Source: Superficieibacter electus (GTDB lineage Bacteria; Pseudomonadota; Gammaproteobacteria; Enterobacterales; Enterobacteriaceae). From it: DNA of 64,000 bases. Every line of letters begins with the position of its first letter. Position 1 is the stretch's first letter. The notes beneath the pieces are model-generated. The model was given only the letters and a program-made list of their open reading frames with translations, was not told the DNA's origin and did not search any database. Both the position numbers and the translations under genes were made by a program. Positions 8,222-16,033 of this stretch are shown in pieces. The DNA lies in contig NZ_PQGD01000012.1 of the NCBI RefSeq assembly GCF_002915575.1, positions 62,001 through 126,000 on the forward strand, written 5' to 3'.

Positions 8222-10012
8222 GTGAGGCCCGGTTTGCGCATCGCAACGATTACCAACTTTGCCTATATCGCTACCGTAGTATTGACGCTGGCCTCCGGCG
8301 TAGCGCTGTTTATGGCCTCCGGTGCCGATAAGGCTGAGCGAGCAGCAGTAAAGCAAAGCCGGGATTTTGATGCCGCAACGGAACAGTTAGAGAAGGAAGC
8401 CTTTGCGCAGACCGATCTTGCGCGTTTGTCGGTGGTCAGAAAGGAGCCAGAAAATATTCAGGCGTGGAAAAGCGGGATGGCGCAGGATCGTAAACTGGAA
8501 CGCCATTTAGCCACGTTAAATGATGTCGGGGCGTCCGCTGAAGAATTAATTCTTTTGCATGAAGGGCTTGCTCTACTTAAAACCCTGGAAGATGAGCAAC
8601 AATCTGCCATTACCGCGCTTGAACAAGGACGTAACGACGAGGCTATCCAGCTTCTGTTTGGCGCAGATTACGAGCGGCAACTGTCGCAGGTAGAGTACCG
8701 CTTTACCCATTTTGAAAGCCTGATTAATCAGCGCACCGAAGCGACTATCGCTGAAGCCACGCAGACTTCCCAGCGGCTGCGCACCCTGTCTGAAATTATG
8801 GTGGGGCTGACCGCCCTGCTGTTCCTGTTCGTCCTGGGCTTTATCATCAAGCACCGGATTTTACGCCCGGTCGTCACGTTGAGCGATGTGGTGAACCGGC
8901 TGGCGACGCAGGACTACGCGGTGGAAGCGCCAGTCTATGCGCAAGTCGATGAAATCGGCGATATGGCGCAGGCGATACGTATCTTTCGCGAAAACGGCAT
9001 GGTCCGCCAGCGGCTGGAGCAGGAGCGCGATGCCGACTGGGAAACGCGCAATTTACTGGCGCGGATGACGCAGCGGCTTCAGGGGTGCGAGTCCCATCGC
9101 AGTATCATCAAGGTGGTGAGTCTGTTTGCGCCCAAAATTGTGCCGGAGATGGGCGGGCGGCTATATATCCTCGATCCGCAAAACAATACCATGAAGTGTA
9201 TGGCAAGCTGGTTATCACCCAGTGGTGATAGCACGCCGTTCCCGCCTGAATGCTGCTGGGCGCTTAAGCGCGGGCAGTTGCACAGTCCTTCTAAAGATAA
9301 TGTCGATATGCCCTGTGAACATTATCCCGCTCAGGTAGCCACCAAAGCGATTTGTGTGCCGCTGATTGCACAGAATAAAACCATTGGCCTGCTGACCTTT
9401 GATAATCATATCAACCAAAAAGAACCACCTTATGTCTATCTTGAACTGATGGCGGAGACGCTGTCGCTGGCGTTGGCGAACCAGAAACTGCGCGACACGC
9501 TGACCGAGAAAGCGATGTACGATCCTCTGACCGGCCTGCGTAATCGCCATAATCTGGAAGAGCTGCTGCGCGGGCTCATCGAGCGTGCCGAGACCAAAAA
9601 AAGCTGCGTAAGCTGCCTGATGATCGACATCGATTACTTCAAAAAACTGAATGATACCTGGGGCCACGGCGCGGGCGATAAAGTGTTGCGGGAAACCGGA
9701 CGCATCATTAGCGAACGGCTGGATGAGGCCAGCGTGGCGTTTCGCTATGGCGGGGAAGAGTTTTTAATTTTGCTGCCGGATCTCGACGAAACGCAGGCTA
9801 AACGCATCGCCGATCAGATCCTGCATAATGTTGGCCAGCACCGGATGGTATATGAACTCCACGACGTCGGACCAATTTCGGTATCAATTGGTCTTGCAAC
9901 ATGGCCGACGCATGCGCGCGAAAGCAATCTGGTCAGGGCCGCAGATCTTGCCCTGTATCTGGCAAAAGAACGCGGCAGAAATCAGATTGTAGTCGCTAAA
10001 AAAGCGTCCTAA
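8222..10012 (+). CDS. Membrane-bound GGDEF diguanylate cyclase with GAF domain
   Basis: Predicted diguanylate cyclase making c-di-GMP, up to 596 residues. A membrane helix (about 10-31), a helical periplasmic region, a second helix (about 192-210) and a HAMP-like segment (about 211-265) precede a GAF-like domain (about 275-420) and a GGDEF domain (about 430-590). The active-site signature is GGEEF (510-514), catalytic in type. The inhibitory RxxD five residues before it is absent (DEAS there), so product inhibition may be missing. GTG at 8222 is the long start; a TTG at 8234 has GAGG six bases before it and may be the true one. The stop overlaps that of the convergent BLUF-EAL gene. Confidence 0.85.
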   Translation: MRPGLRIATITNFAYIATVVLTLASGVALFMASGADKAERAAVKQSRDFDAATEQLEKEAFAQTDLARLSVVRKEPENIQAWKSGMAQDRKLERHLATLNDVGASAEELILLHEGLALLKTLEDEQQSAITALEQGRNDEAIQLLFGADYERQLSQVEYRFTHFESLINQRTEATIAEATQTSQRLRTLSEIMVGLTALLFLFVLGFIIKHRILRPVVTLSDVVNRLATQDYAVEAPVYAQVDEIGDMAQAIRIFRENGMVRQRLEQERDADWETRNLLARMTQRLQGCESHRSIIKVVSLFAPKIVPEMGGRLYILDPQNNTMKCMASWLSPSGDSTPFPPECCWALKRGQLHSPSKDNVDMPCEHYPAQVATKAICVPLIAQNKTIGLLTFDNHINQKEPPYVYLELMAETLSLALANQKLRDTLTEKAMYDPLTGLRNRHNLEELLRGLIERAETKKSCVSCLMIDIDYFKKLNDTWGHGAGDKVLRETGRIISERLDEASVAFRYGGEEFLILLPDLDETQAKRIADQILHNVGQHRMVYELHDVGPISVSIGLATWPTHARESNLVRAADLALYLAKERGRNQIVVAKKAS

Positions 10013-11247
10013 AGCTTAAAGGTCGGCCAGTGGATCTCGTTAACACCGTTGAGCCGTGGGCGGGCGAACAGGAACCCCTGGAAACGGCGGATGCCCGCAG
10101 ATTCCAGCCAGCACCACTCTTCCAGTCGCTCGATACCTTCAGCAACGATAGTAATTTCCAGCTCCGAGCAGCACTTAATTATTGAGTTGACGATCGCCTG
10201 CTTAGGGCCGCTAAGGTGGATATTGCTGACGATTTCGCGGTCGATTTTAATTTTATCCGGCTGGAATTTGGTCAGCAGCGACAGCCCTGCGTAGCCGGAG
10301 CCAAAATCATCAATCGCCAGACCAATGCCGGCGGCACGCAGTTTTTTTATTGCGCTGGTGAATTCCCGAAAACCAGAGATCACCTCGTTTTCGGTCACTT
10401 CCACGATCACCTGCTCCGGGCTGAGGCCGTATCTGGCGATATTCTCCAGCAAAAAATCGACCGCGCCGGGCACGTGGACCAGCGACATCGGCAATAAATT
10501 AATGGCGATCTTATGATTACCAATACCGATCTTCTCGGCCAGGGCAAAGGCGTAAGCTTTGGTTTGCAGATCCACTTCATAGATTTGATCGTCAGGGATC
10601 GCTGAGAAAAATTGCTCCGGGCTGCCGCCGTTATTGCCGCGTACCAGCGCTTCCAGCGAACTGATAGTGCGTCCCAGCGGTTCGACGATCGGCTGAAGTG
10701 CAAACTGGCACATCTGGCCGGGCCACAGGGTCGGTGTCGGTGGCCGGAAGGATGCCATTTTTGGCTCCAGTGCCCAGTGGTTCGGGTCAAAACGGACATC
10801 GGCCTGCGCCCGGTGCTCGGTCGTGGCAAAGGTTTCAATAAACTTGAACACCCGATCGTCCGCAGCGAGATAGCTTTCCAGTTTTCCGTAGCGCAATACC
10901 GAATCTAAAATCACCTGCGGCGTTTCAAGGCGCAAATCGAACAGCACCATGCCCGCACTGGCGAAGCGCCGTCGGGGCGCGTAATCCCGCATCAACTCAA
11001 TAACGTTCTGATGGCGAATGTCGAGGCTAATCTTCGAAAACAGGGCGTCGAGCGTCTCTTCCGGCCCTTCCAGAACCTGAAGAAAATGTGTGCCGTCAAA
11101 CAGCAGCATGCCCGTCACATCCAGTGCCGTATTGCTCCGCTTCGCCTTCTCGACCAGCGCATCAAGGGGAAACGTTTCACAGGATAAATTTAACTGGCTG
11201 CGGTAGATAAGCGTCGTTAACACCGTAAGCGTCCCTGAATGAGTCAT
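10009..11247 (-). CDS. BLUF-EAL blue-light photoreceptor/phosphodiesterase, BluF-like
   Basis: Predicted blue-light-sensing protein that binds FAD, 412 residues. The N-terminal BLUF domain (about 8-100) has the key Tyr15, Asn39 and Gln57 with the spacing of known BLUF proteins, plus the TGMLLFDGTHFLQVLEG motif. The C-terminal EAL domain (about 165-405) keeps the canonical residues: EAL in SLEALVRG, INLLP, VTENE, DDFGSGYA, KIDRE, AEGIE and FQGFLF. E. coli BluF, the closest relative I recall, has lost several of these and acts as an antirepressor of BluR; this copy looks able to cleave c-di-GMP. No bluR or ycgZ-type genes are near. It converges on a diguanylate cyclase gene with overlapping stops (TAA/TAG). 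Confidence 0.87.
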   Translation of the reverse strand: MTHSGTLTVLTTLIYRSQLNLSCETFPLDALVEKAKRSNTALDVTGMLLFDGTHFLQVLEGPEETLDALFSKISLDIRHQNVIELMRDYAPRRRFASAGMVLFDLRLETPQVILDSVLRYGKLESYLAADDRVFKFIETFATTEHRAQADVRFDPNHWALEPKMASFRPPTPTLWPGQMCQFALQPIVEPLGRTISSLEALVRGNNGGSPEQFFSAIPDDQIYEVDLQTKAYAFALAEKIGIGNHKIAINLLPMSLVHVPGAVDFLLENIARYGLSPEQVIVEVTENEVISGFREFTSAIKKLRAAGIGLAIDDFGSGYAGLSLLTKFQPDKIKIDREIVSNIHLSGPKQAIVNSIIKCCSELEITIVAEGIERLEEWCWLESAGIRRFQGFLFARPRLNGVNEIHWPTFKL

Positions 11248-11381
11248 GTTAAAAGATATATAACACTTTTAACACACAGCCAGCGATGTCACACGATGAA
11301 CCGATGGATTGTGCCGATATTTACGCAGAAAAAGCATCAGTGGCGTTTATTATTGCGACTGCCCTGCTGAATTTGCGTTAA

Positions 11382-11415
11382 ATACCGGGCCGGGCGTAGC
11401 CGCCGCCCGGCAACG
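11382..11415. repeat. REP element
   Basis: Single REP-like palindrome, GGGCCGGGCGTAGCCGCCGCCC with flanking bases, just after dgaF. It may stabilise the 3-prime end of the dga transcript. Confidence 0.65.
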
Positions 11416-11423
11416 GTCCTGCG

Positions 11424-12167
11424 CTATACCAGGCTTTTCACTATCTCCATCAGTTTTTTCACCTCTTCCGGTCGGGTATTACCGGTCTGCGGATCAATAA
11501 TAGAACTGTAAACGTGTGGCATGACGCGCGGGATGCCCGCCTCCAGACAGGTTTGCAGAATGATACCGAAATTTTCCAGTGAAATACCGCCGGTTGGCTC
11601 GATCAGCGTCATGCCGTTGCGCGCGGCGGTTGTCGCCAGCATGTACAGTTCCGGCAACGACTTCTCACCGCCCATTGGGAAAAACTTGGCCGCGTGCGCG
11701 CCCATATCCTGCATCATTCGTACCGCCGCGTCACAGGAGACGCGGGCAGGCGTTCCCTGAGTACTGCTGACGCCAGTGGAGATGAGCACTTCGCCTGGCG
11801 TTCCGGTCGGGCTGACCAGCGCATTAATGTGCGTCTGTTCGCCCCCTGTTGCCGCCAGCGCGCCTGCGGCAAAGCCACAGCCGGTGAAGGTCTGGTTGAC
11901 GTGCGCCGGGTGTACCTTTGCGGCAATCATCGCCGCCTTGTAATACTGCGCCGGATCGCCTGCGCCCAGCCCGACCGAGATGGACGGAACGTCCGCCATC
12001 CAGCGCCTGACCTCCTGCACGCCGTCTTCGACGGAGGCAAACTGCGCCGACAGTACGCCGATGACCGCATGACCGTCGGCGGCGTCATAGATTTCCCGGG
12101 CGTTGGCAATATCTTTTGCCAGCACATTAATCGCCACACGCTGACGATAAAAATTAATCTGTTGCAT
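11424..12167 (-). CDS. dgaF: 2-dehydro-3-deoxy-6-phosphogluconate aldolase DgaF
   Basis: Last enzyme of D-glucosaminate use: splits 2-keto-3-deoxy-6-phosphogluconate to pyruvate and glyceraldehyde 3-phosphate. About 247 residues of the KDGP_aldolase family found in dga operons; it has GGISLENFGIILQTCLEAGIPRVMPHVYSSII near the C-terminus and a GLGAGDPAQYYKAAMIA segment. The ATG at 12167 is preferred because AGGAG lies ten bases before it; a TTG at 12176 sits too close. It overlaps the end of dgaE by 14 bases. Identification rests on family recognition plus the exact dgaABCDEF order known from Salmonella Typhimurium. Confidence 0.9.
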   Translation of the reverse strand: MQQINFYRQRVAINVLAKDIANAREIYDAADGHAVIGVLSAQFASVEDGVQEVRRWMADVPSISVGLGAGDPAQYYKAAMIAAKVHPAHVNQTFTGCGFAAGALAATGGEQTHINALVSPTGTPGEVLISTGVSSTQGTPARVSCDAAVRMMQDMGAHAAKFFPMGGEKSLPELYMLATTAARNGMTLIEPTGGISLENFGIILQTCLEAGIPRVMPHVYSSIIDPQTGNTRPEEVKKLMEIVKSLV

Positions 12168-13263
12168 GGTCTGCAATCTCCTGTAATCGCGCGACGATTA
12201 GCGCCATTTCTCCTTCGGCGACCGTGCGCGGGTCGAGACTGAAAACGCCCTGGTCGAGGTGATAACGACGCGCGTAAATGGCGATATCGCCGCCGCGCAA
12301 TTGGGCTTCAACGCCGCGTGCGTCCAGCCCGAGTTCCTGCGCATTGACCCGGACGCGAATCCGCCAGATCGCACGTCCGGCTTCATCCTGCTCAATGTCG
12401 GCGTAAAGTCCGCGAATTGCTGAAATCGCGCCGGCTATCGGCTGCAATTGTTCGGCACTCAGCGTGGACTGGCCCTGATGATAGTTCTCCAGCGCATACA
12501 CCAGGCCCACCATATTCTCTTTACCGATCTTCATCGCTCGTGCGATGCCGTGGTGTTGCGCTTTACAGGCGGCGATCCACGTTTTCTTGCCGGTGATAAA
12601 CCCGGAGGTGGGCGCGTTAAAGGCTTTCGCCCCGCTGTAGATCACCATATCCGCGCCGCTGGCCACCCAACTGTGCAAATCTTCTTCCGCCGCCGCATCG
12701 ACAATTAGCGGCAGGCCATGAGTGCGGGCGACGGCGACGAAATCCTCAATGGTCAACATCCCTTTCTGCACACAGTGGTGCGACTTAACGAACAGCAGCG
12801 CGGCAGTATTGTCATTAACCGCACTCTCCAGTTGCCAGCGGGCCGCCAGGTTGCTCGAACCGACTTCCACCACTCGTCCGCCGCCCAGGCGGATCGCGCT
12901 GGTAATGGGCGCGCCATAATCCACGTTATGCCCGCGCAGCATCACAATTTGATTCGCCAGTCCGGTGCTGTCCGGCATTTGCGCGACGCTTGCCTGCTCA
13001 CCGTGGGTGATGGCGGCGGCCACGGCAATGGCGATCCCCGCTGAGGCGCACGAGGTGACATAGCTGTCTTGCGCGCCGGTATAGCGGGAGACCAGCTCAC
13101 CGGTGCGGTCCACCAGCCGGTCGATTTCGACAAACGCCGAGGCTGCCCGTGCGGTGGCCTGCATCACCTCCGGCGCGACGCTGGAGACGCCAAGAATGGT
13201 CATCTTGCCGCAGGCGTTAATGACCTGCTTCAGCCCCAGTTGTTGATAGATATTCTGCGTCAT
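12154..13263 (-). CDS. dgaE: D-glucosaminate-6-phosphate ammonia-lyase DgaE
   Basis: PLP-dependent cytoplasmic enzyme that turns D-glucosaminate 6-phosphate into 2-keto-3-deoxy-6-phosphogluconate and ammonia. 369 residues of the SelA-like fold; the region VIYSGAKAFNAPTSGFITG holds the probable PLP lysine, and IVDAAAEEDLH upstream holds the aspartate that contacts the cofactor. It follows dgaD after three bases. The pair with dgaF completes the pathway begun by the mannose-type PTS. Confidence 0.92.
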   Translation of the reverse strand: MTQNIYQQLGLKQVINACGKMTILGVSSVAPEVMQATARAASAFVEIDRLVDRTGELVSRYTGAQDSYVTSCASAGIAIAVAAAITHGEQASVAQMPDSTGLANQIVMLRGHNVDYGAPITSAIRLGGGRVVEVGSSNLAARWQLESAVNDNTAALLFVKSHHCVQKGMLTIEDFVAVARTHGLPLIVDAAAEEDLHSWVASGADMVIYSGAKAFNAPTSGFITGKKTWIAACKAQHHGIARAMKIGKENMVGLVYALENYHQGQSTLSAEQLQPIAGAISAIRGLYADIEQDEAGRAIWRIRVRVNAQELGLDARGVEAQLRGGDIAIYARRYHLDQGVFSLDPRTVAEGEMALIVARLQEIADHATD

Positions 13264-13266
13264 GGC

Positions 13267-14124
13267 TTACAACACTCCCAGCAGCGAACAGACGACGCTA
13301 AGCACCACAATCGACAGCAGAATAGTGGTGTAACGCGGCCCTTTCTTCACCAGATAGAAGTAGATGGCGAACACTGCCGCCAGCGGCAGCAGGCCGGGTG
13401 CGATAGAGTCGAGGATCTGCTGAACCACTACTTCAGAGCCTTTCAGGGCGCTGATTTTCAGCGGTGTGGTGATCTTGACGTAGCTTGCCGACAACGCCCC
13501 CATCATGATCAGACCCAGCACGTTGGCACCGTAGATCAATTCTTTAATTCGCCCCCCTTGCAGCAGCCCAACGATAGAGTCACGCCCTAGGGTGTAGCCT
13601 TTGTGGATCAGGCCGTAGCTTATCGCCAGCGTAATCGCCGGATAGAGAATCAATGGGGCAATACCACCGAACGCGCTGCCATTAGCGGCGAATGGAATAA
13701 AAATAGCGATTAACAGCGGCATTACGGCGGCCCAGACGATAGAGTCGCCCATCCCGGCAAGCGGCCCCATCAGCCCGGTTTTAATCCCGGTAATGGAGGC
13801 ATCGCTTATCGGCTCGCCGCGCGTTTTCTGCTCTTCCATGGCGATGGAAATCCCCTGGATCACCGCGCCAAACGTCTGTTCAGAGTTGAAGAAGTTGAGG
13901 TGGCGCTTCAGCGCCTCCACCTGCTCCTCTTTTTGCGGGTAGAGCTTTTTGATGATCGGCGTCATCGAGGCGCAGAAAATCAGGCTTTGCAGACGTTCAT
14001 AGGAGTTGGACACTTCCGCCCCCAGCCAGTAGATAAACCAGGCTTTGGTGATATCCGCTTTGGTCAGCGCATGGCTGGTCCGCGCCCGCTCCACCAGTTC
14101 ATGTTCCATTACATCGCTACTCAT
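13267..14124 (-). CDS. dgaD: PTS EIID component, mannose family (DgaD)
   Basis: Membrane subunit of the D-glucosaminate PTS, 285 residues, the usual size for EIID of the mannose/fructose/sorbose family. Family sequences include WFIYWLGAEVSNSYERLQSLIFCASMTPIIKKLYP and GPLAGMGDSIVWA. Its ATG overlaps the stop of dgaC (ATGA), typical of EIIC-EIID pairs that form one membrane complex. Confidence 0.92.
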   Translation of the reverse strand: MSSDVMEHELVERARTSHALTKADITKAWFIYWLGAEVSNSYERLQSLIFCASMTPIIKKLYPQKEEQVEALKRHLNFFNSEQTFGAVIQGISIAMEEQKTRGEPISDASITGIKTGLMGPLAGMGDSIVWAAVMPLLIAIFIPFAANGSAFGGIAPLILYPAITLAISYGLIHKGYTLGRDSIVGLLQGGRIKELIYGANVLGLIMMGALSASYVKITTPLKISALKGSEVVVQQILDSIAPGLLPLAAVFAIYFYLVKKGPRYTTILLSIVVLSVVCSLLGVL

Positions 14125-14873
14125 GAGGTTGCTCCTTCATTTTTCGCCAGCCCTTTAATCAGGAAGGCCACACAGGTGCCAAAGATGGCCATCGCCATGA
14201 TGTCTACTTTCAGATACAGCACCGCGAAGAATCCGCCGATAAACCACGGCAGCAGGCTTTTTTTACCGATCACCATAATGGTGATGGCGAAACCCAGCGC
14301 CGGGAGGATGCCGCCCATAATTTCAAACGAGTGGGTCAGCCAGTGCGGCATCAGCTTGAGGAAGCTTTCCACCACGTTCTGACCAAAATAGTTGGCAGCA
14401 AATACCACCGGGAAACGCAGCACCAGCCCCAGCAACGCCGGGTAGACAAAGGCGCAGCGCATGATGCCGGCGATATTGGCGGTTTCCGCATGTTTATCCG
14501 CCATATGTACCCACGCGGCATTCAGGGTGCGCCGGAGCTGATCGAGGAACACGCCGATCACCCCGAACGGGATTGCCAGCGCAATCGCCAGATTCGGGTC
14601 CATTCCGGCTTTCACCGCAATAGGAATTGAGATGCACGCCGCCAGCGCCGGGTCCGACGGCACGTTGCCGCCCGGAGTGGAGGTTACGCCAAGATAAACA
14701 AGCTGCATGCCCGCGCCGATGATCATCGCTGTCTGCATGTTTCCGAGCAGCAGTCCGACGAAAACCGCAATCACCACCGGCTGAAGCAGCATCGCAGAGA
14801 AGGTGTAGCCAAGGCGTAAACGGGCAAACCAGTAATACAACCCCATCAGGCTTGCAAAAAGTAAGGTATCCAT
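14121..14873 (-). CDS. dgaC: PTS EIIC component, mannose family (DgaC)
   Basis: Membrane channel subunit of the D-glucosaminate PTS, 250 residues with several hydrophobic segments and the family features GAGMQLVYLGVTSTPGGNVPSDPALAACI. Its gene lies 23 bases after dgaB and overlaps dgaD by four bases. Confidence 0.92.
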   Translation of the reverse strand: MDTLLFASLMGLYYWFARLRLGYTFSAMLLQPVVIAVFVGLLLGNMQTAMIIGAGMQLVYLGVTSTPGGNVPSDPALAACISIPIAVKAGMDPNLAIALAIPFGVIGVFLDQLRRTLNAAWVHMADKHAETANIAGIMRCAFVYPALLGLVLRFPVVFAANYFGQNVVESFLKLMPHWLTHSFEIMGGILPALGFAITIMVIGKKSLLPWFIGGFFAVLYLKVDIMAMAIFGTCVAFLIKGLAKNEGATS

Positions 14874-14896
14874 AGTGTTATCCCATTATCAGAGGG

Positions 14897-15382
14897 TTAG
14901 AATTTTTTCAGGATATCGTCCAGCGACTGCGGTTTATCTTCCGGGATGGTCTGGAAAATCACCTGAATGCCACGGCTTTTCAGATCCTTAAGAATGCCGA
15001 CGTCTTTTTCATCCAGCGTAATGTTCTGAAATACCGCTTTGCGATTTGGCCCACCGCCTAAGCCGCCCACCTGAATCGCGCCGACGTCAAAGCCCTGGGT
15101 AACCGCCTGCTGAATGGCGGCCAGCGAGGGAAACAGCACCAGTACTCTGCCGTCGCCAAGCTGGTTTTCCTGCCACGCTGCCGCAAAGCTGTTATTGCCA
15201 TAGCAATCCACTTTGATGTTTGGCGGCGCGGCCATCAGGTAGATATTTTTCATAAACGGATCAGCGTCCAGTTCATCACTGACGACGGCAATCCGGTTGG
15301 CCTGCGACTGCCCCACCCATTTGGTGACGACCTGACCATGAATGAGGCGGCTGTCAATGCGACATAACACGATGTTTGCCAT
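14897..15382 (-). CDS. dgaB: PTS EIIB component, mannose family (DgaB)
   Basis: Cytoplasmic phosphocarrier of the D-glucosaminate PTS, 161 residues. The phosphorylated histidine is His15 in RIDSRLIHGQVV. The ATG at 15382 is chosen because AAGGAAAAGAGT precedes it and the protein then begins MANIVLCRID like other EIIB proteins; the longer reading frame upstream is not homologous. Confidence 0.93.
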   Translation of the reverse strand: MANIVLCRIDSRLIHGQVVTKWVGQSQANRIAVVSDELDADPFMKNIYLMAAPPNIKVDCYGNNSFAAAWQENQLGDGRVLVLFPSLAAIQQAVTQGFDVGAIQVGGLGGGPNRKAVFQNITLDEKDVGILKDLKSRGIQVIFQTIPEDKPQSLDDILKKF

Positions 15383-15395
15383 ACTCTTTTCCTTA

Positions 15396-15845
15396 TTATT
15401 GTGGTTGTTGTAGCTGTCGAACGTGGGCCACGACATCAAGGCAGCTATTGCGTCCGGCCTCTACCAGTTCGGGTACACAGGCAGTGAGCTGACCGCGCTC
15501 ACGCTGATCCAGGGCTTCCAGCAGCAGCGAGGCATTCAGCCCGCAAATCACCGCCACCGGGTAGTCCGCACTCAGCCGCGCCGCCACGTTAGAGGTGGTG
15601 CCGCCAATAAAGTCCGTCAGAATAAGCGAGCCTTCCGGCAGGGTTTGCACCACCGCCTCAACCCGTTGATAAAACTCACCCAGCGTATCGACGGGCATCA
15701 GCGCAATTTCGGTTACGCCTTTGATTTCACCCGTTACCATACGCAGGCTGTTGCAGAGCGGTTGCCCCCAGCCGCCATGCGTCAGCAGCAGGATGTGGGG
15801 CAAGGGTTCAGTGGTCGTCAAAATGGCCTCCTGGCGCGATTTCAT
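15396..15845 (-). CDS. dgaA: PTS EIIA component, mannose family (DgaA)
   Basis: Cytoplasmic phosphocarrier that takes phosphate from HPr, first gene of the dga operon. The phospho-histidine lies in LLTHGGWG (residue 23 from this ATG). The start is uncertain: a perfect AGGAGG at 15827-15832 stands five bases before a TTG at 15819-15821, which would give a protein of about 141 residues with the active histidine at position 15, nearer to the family norm of about 10. The ATG at 15845 has no clear Shine-Dalgarno sequence. Anything further upstream would run through the BIME repeat and is not coding. Confidence 0.88.
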   Translation of the reverse strand: MKSRQEAILTTTEPLPHILLLTHGGWGQPLCNSLRMVTGEIKGVTEIALMPVDTLGEFYQRVEAVVQTLPEGSLILTDFIGGTTSNVAARLSADYPVAVICGLNASLLLEALDQRERGQLTACVPELVEAGRNSCLDVVAHVRQLQQPQ

Positions 15846-15856
15846 GAGACTTGTAA

Positions 15857-15937
15857 TGCCTGATGGCGCTTCGCTTATCAGGCCTACGGACAGTACTTTT
15901 GCAGGCCGGATAAAGCGTTTACGCCGCCATCCGACAA
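15857..15937. repeat. BIME (two REP sequences) in the dga leader
   Basis: GCCTGATGGCGCTTCGCTTATCAGGC on one side and GCCGGATAAAGCG...CGCCGCCATCCG on the other form two REP palindromes separated by CTACGGACAGTAC-type linker, a standard BIME arrangement. It lies between the sigma-54 promoter and dgaA, so it is part of the operon's 5-prime untranslated RNA. Confidence 0.8.
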
Positions 15938-15953
15938 CACTCATCAGAATAAG

Positions 15954-15969
15954 AGCAAAGGCTGTGCCA
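15954..15969 (-). promoter_or_regulatory. dgaAp: Sigma-54 promoter of the dga operon
   Basis: Read on the minus strand the site is TGGCACAGCCTTTGCT, which matches the sigma-54 consensus TGGCAC-N5-TTGC(A/T) at every conserved base. Transcription would begin about 12 bases further on, near 15943. The activator gene dgaR, with the GAFTGA motif needed for sigma-54 contact, ends 65 bases upstream. Confidence 0.88.
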
Positions 15970-16033
15970 GGATTTGTGTCACGCGAGGAAGGGAAGTGAT
16001 CCGGCGAAGCGCAACGCCCCGCCAGTAAAGGGA

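Noticed and set aside
15846-15944. N-terminal extension of DgaA
   Set aside because: The extra codons translate the BIME repeat and part of the leader.
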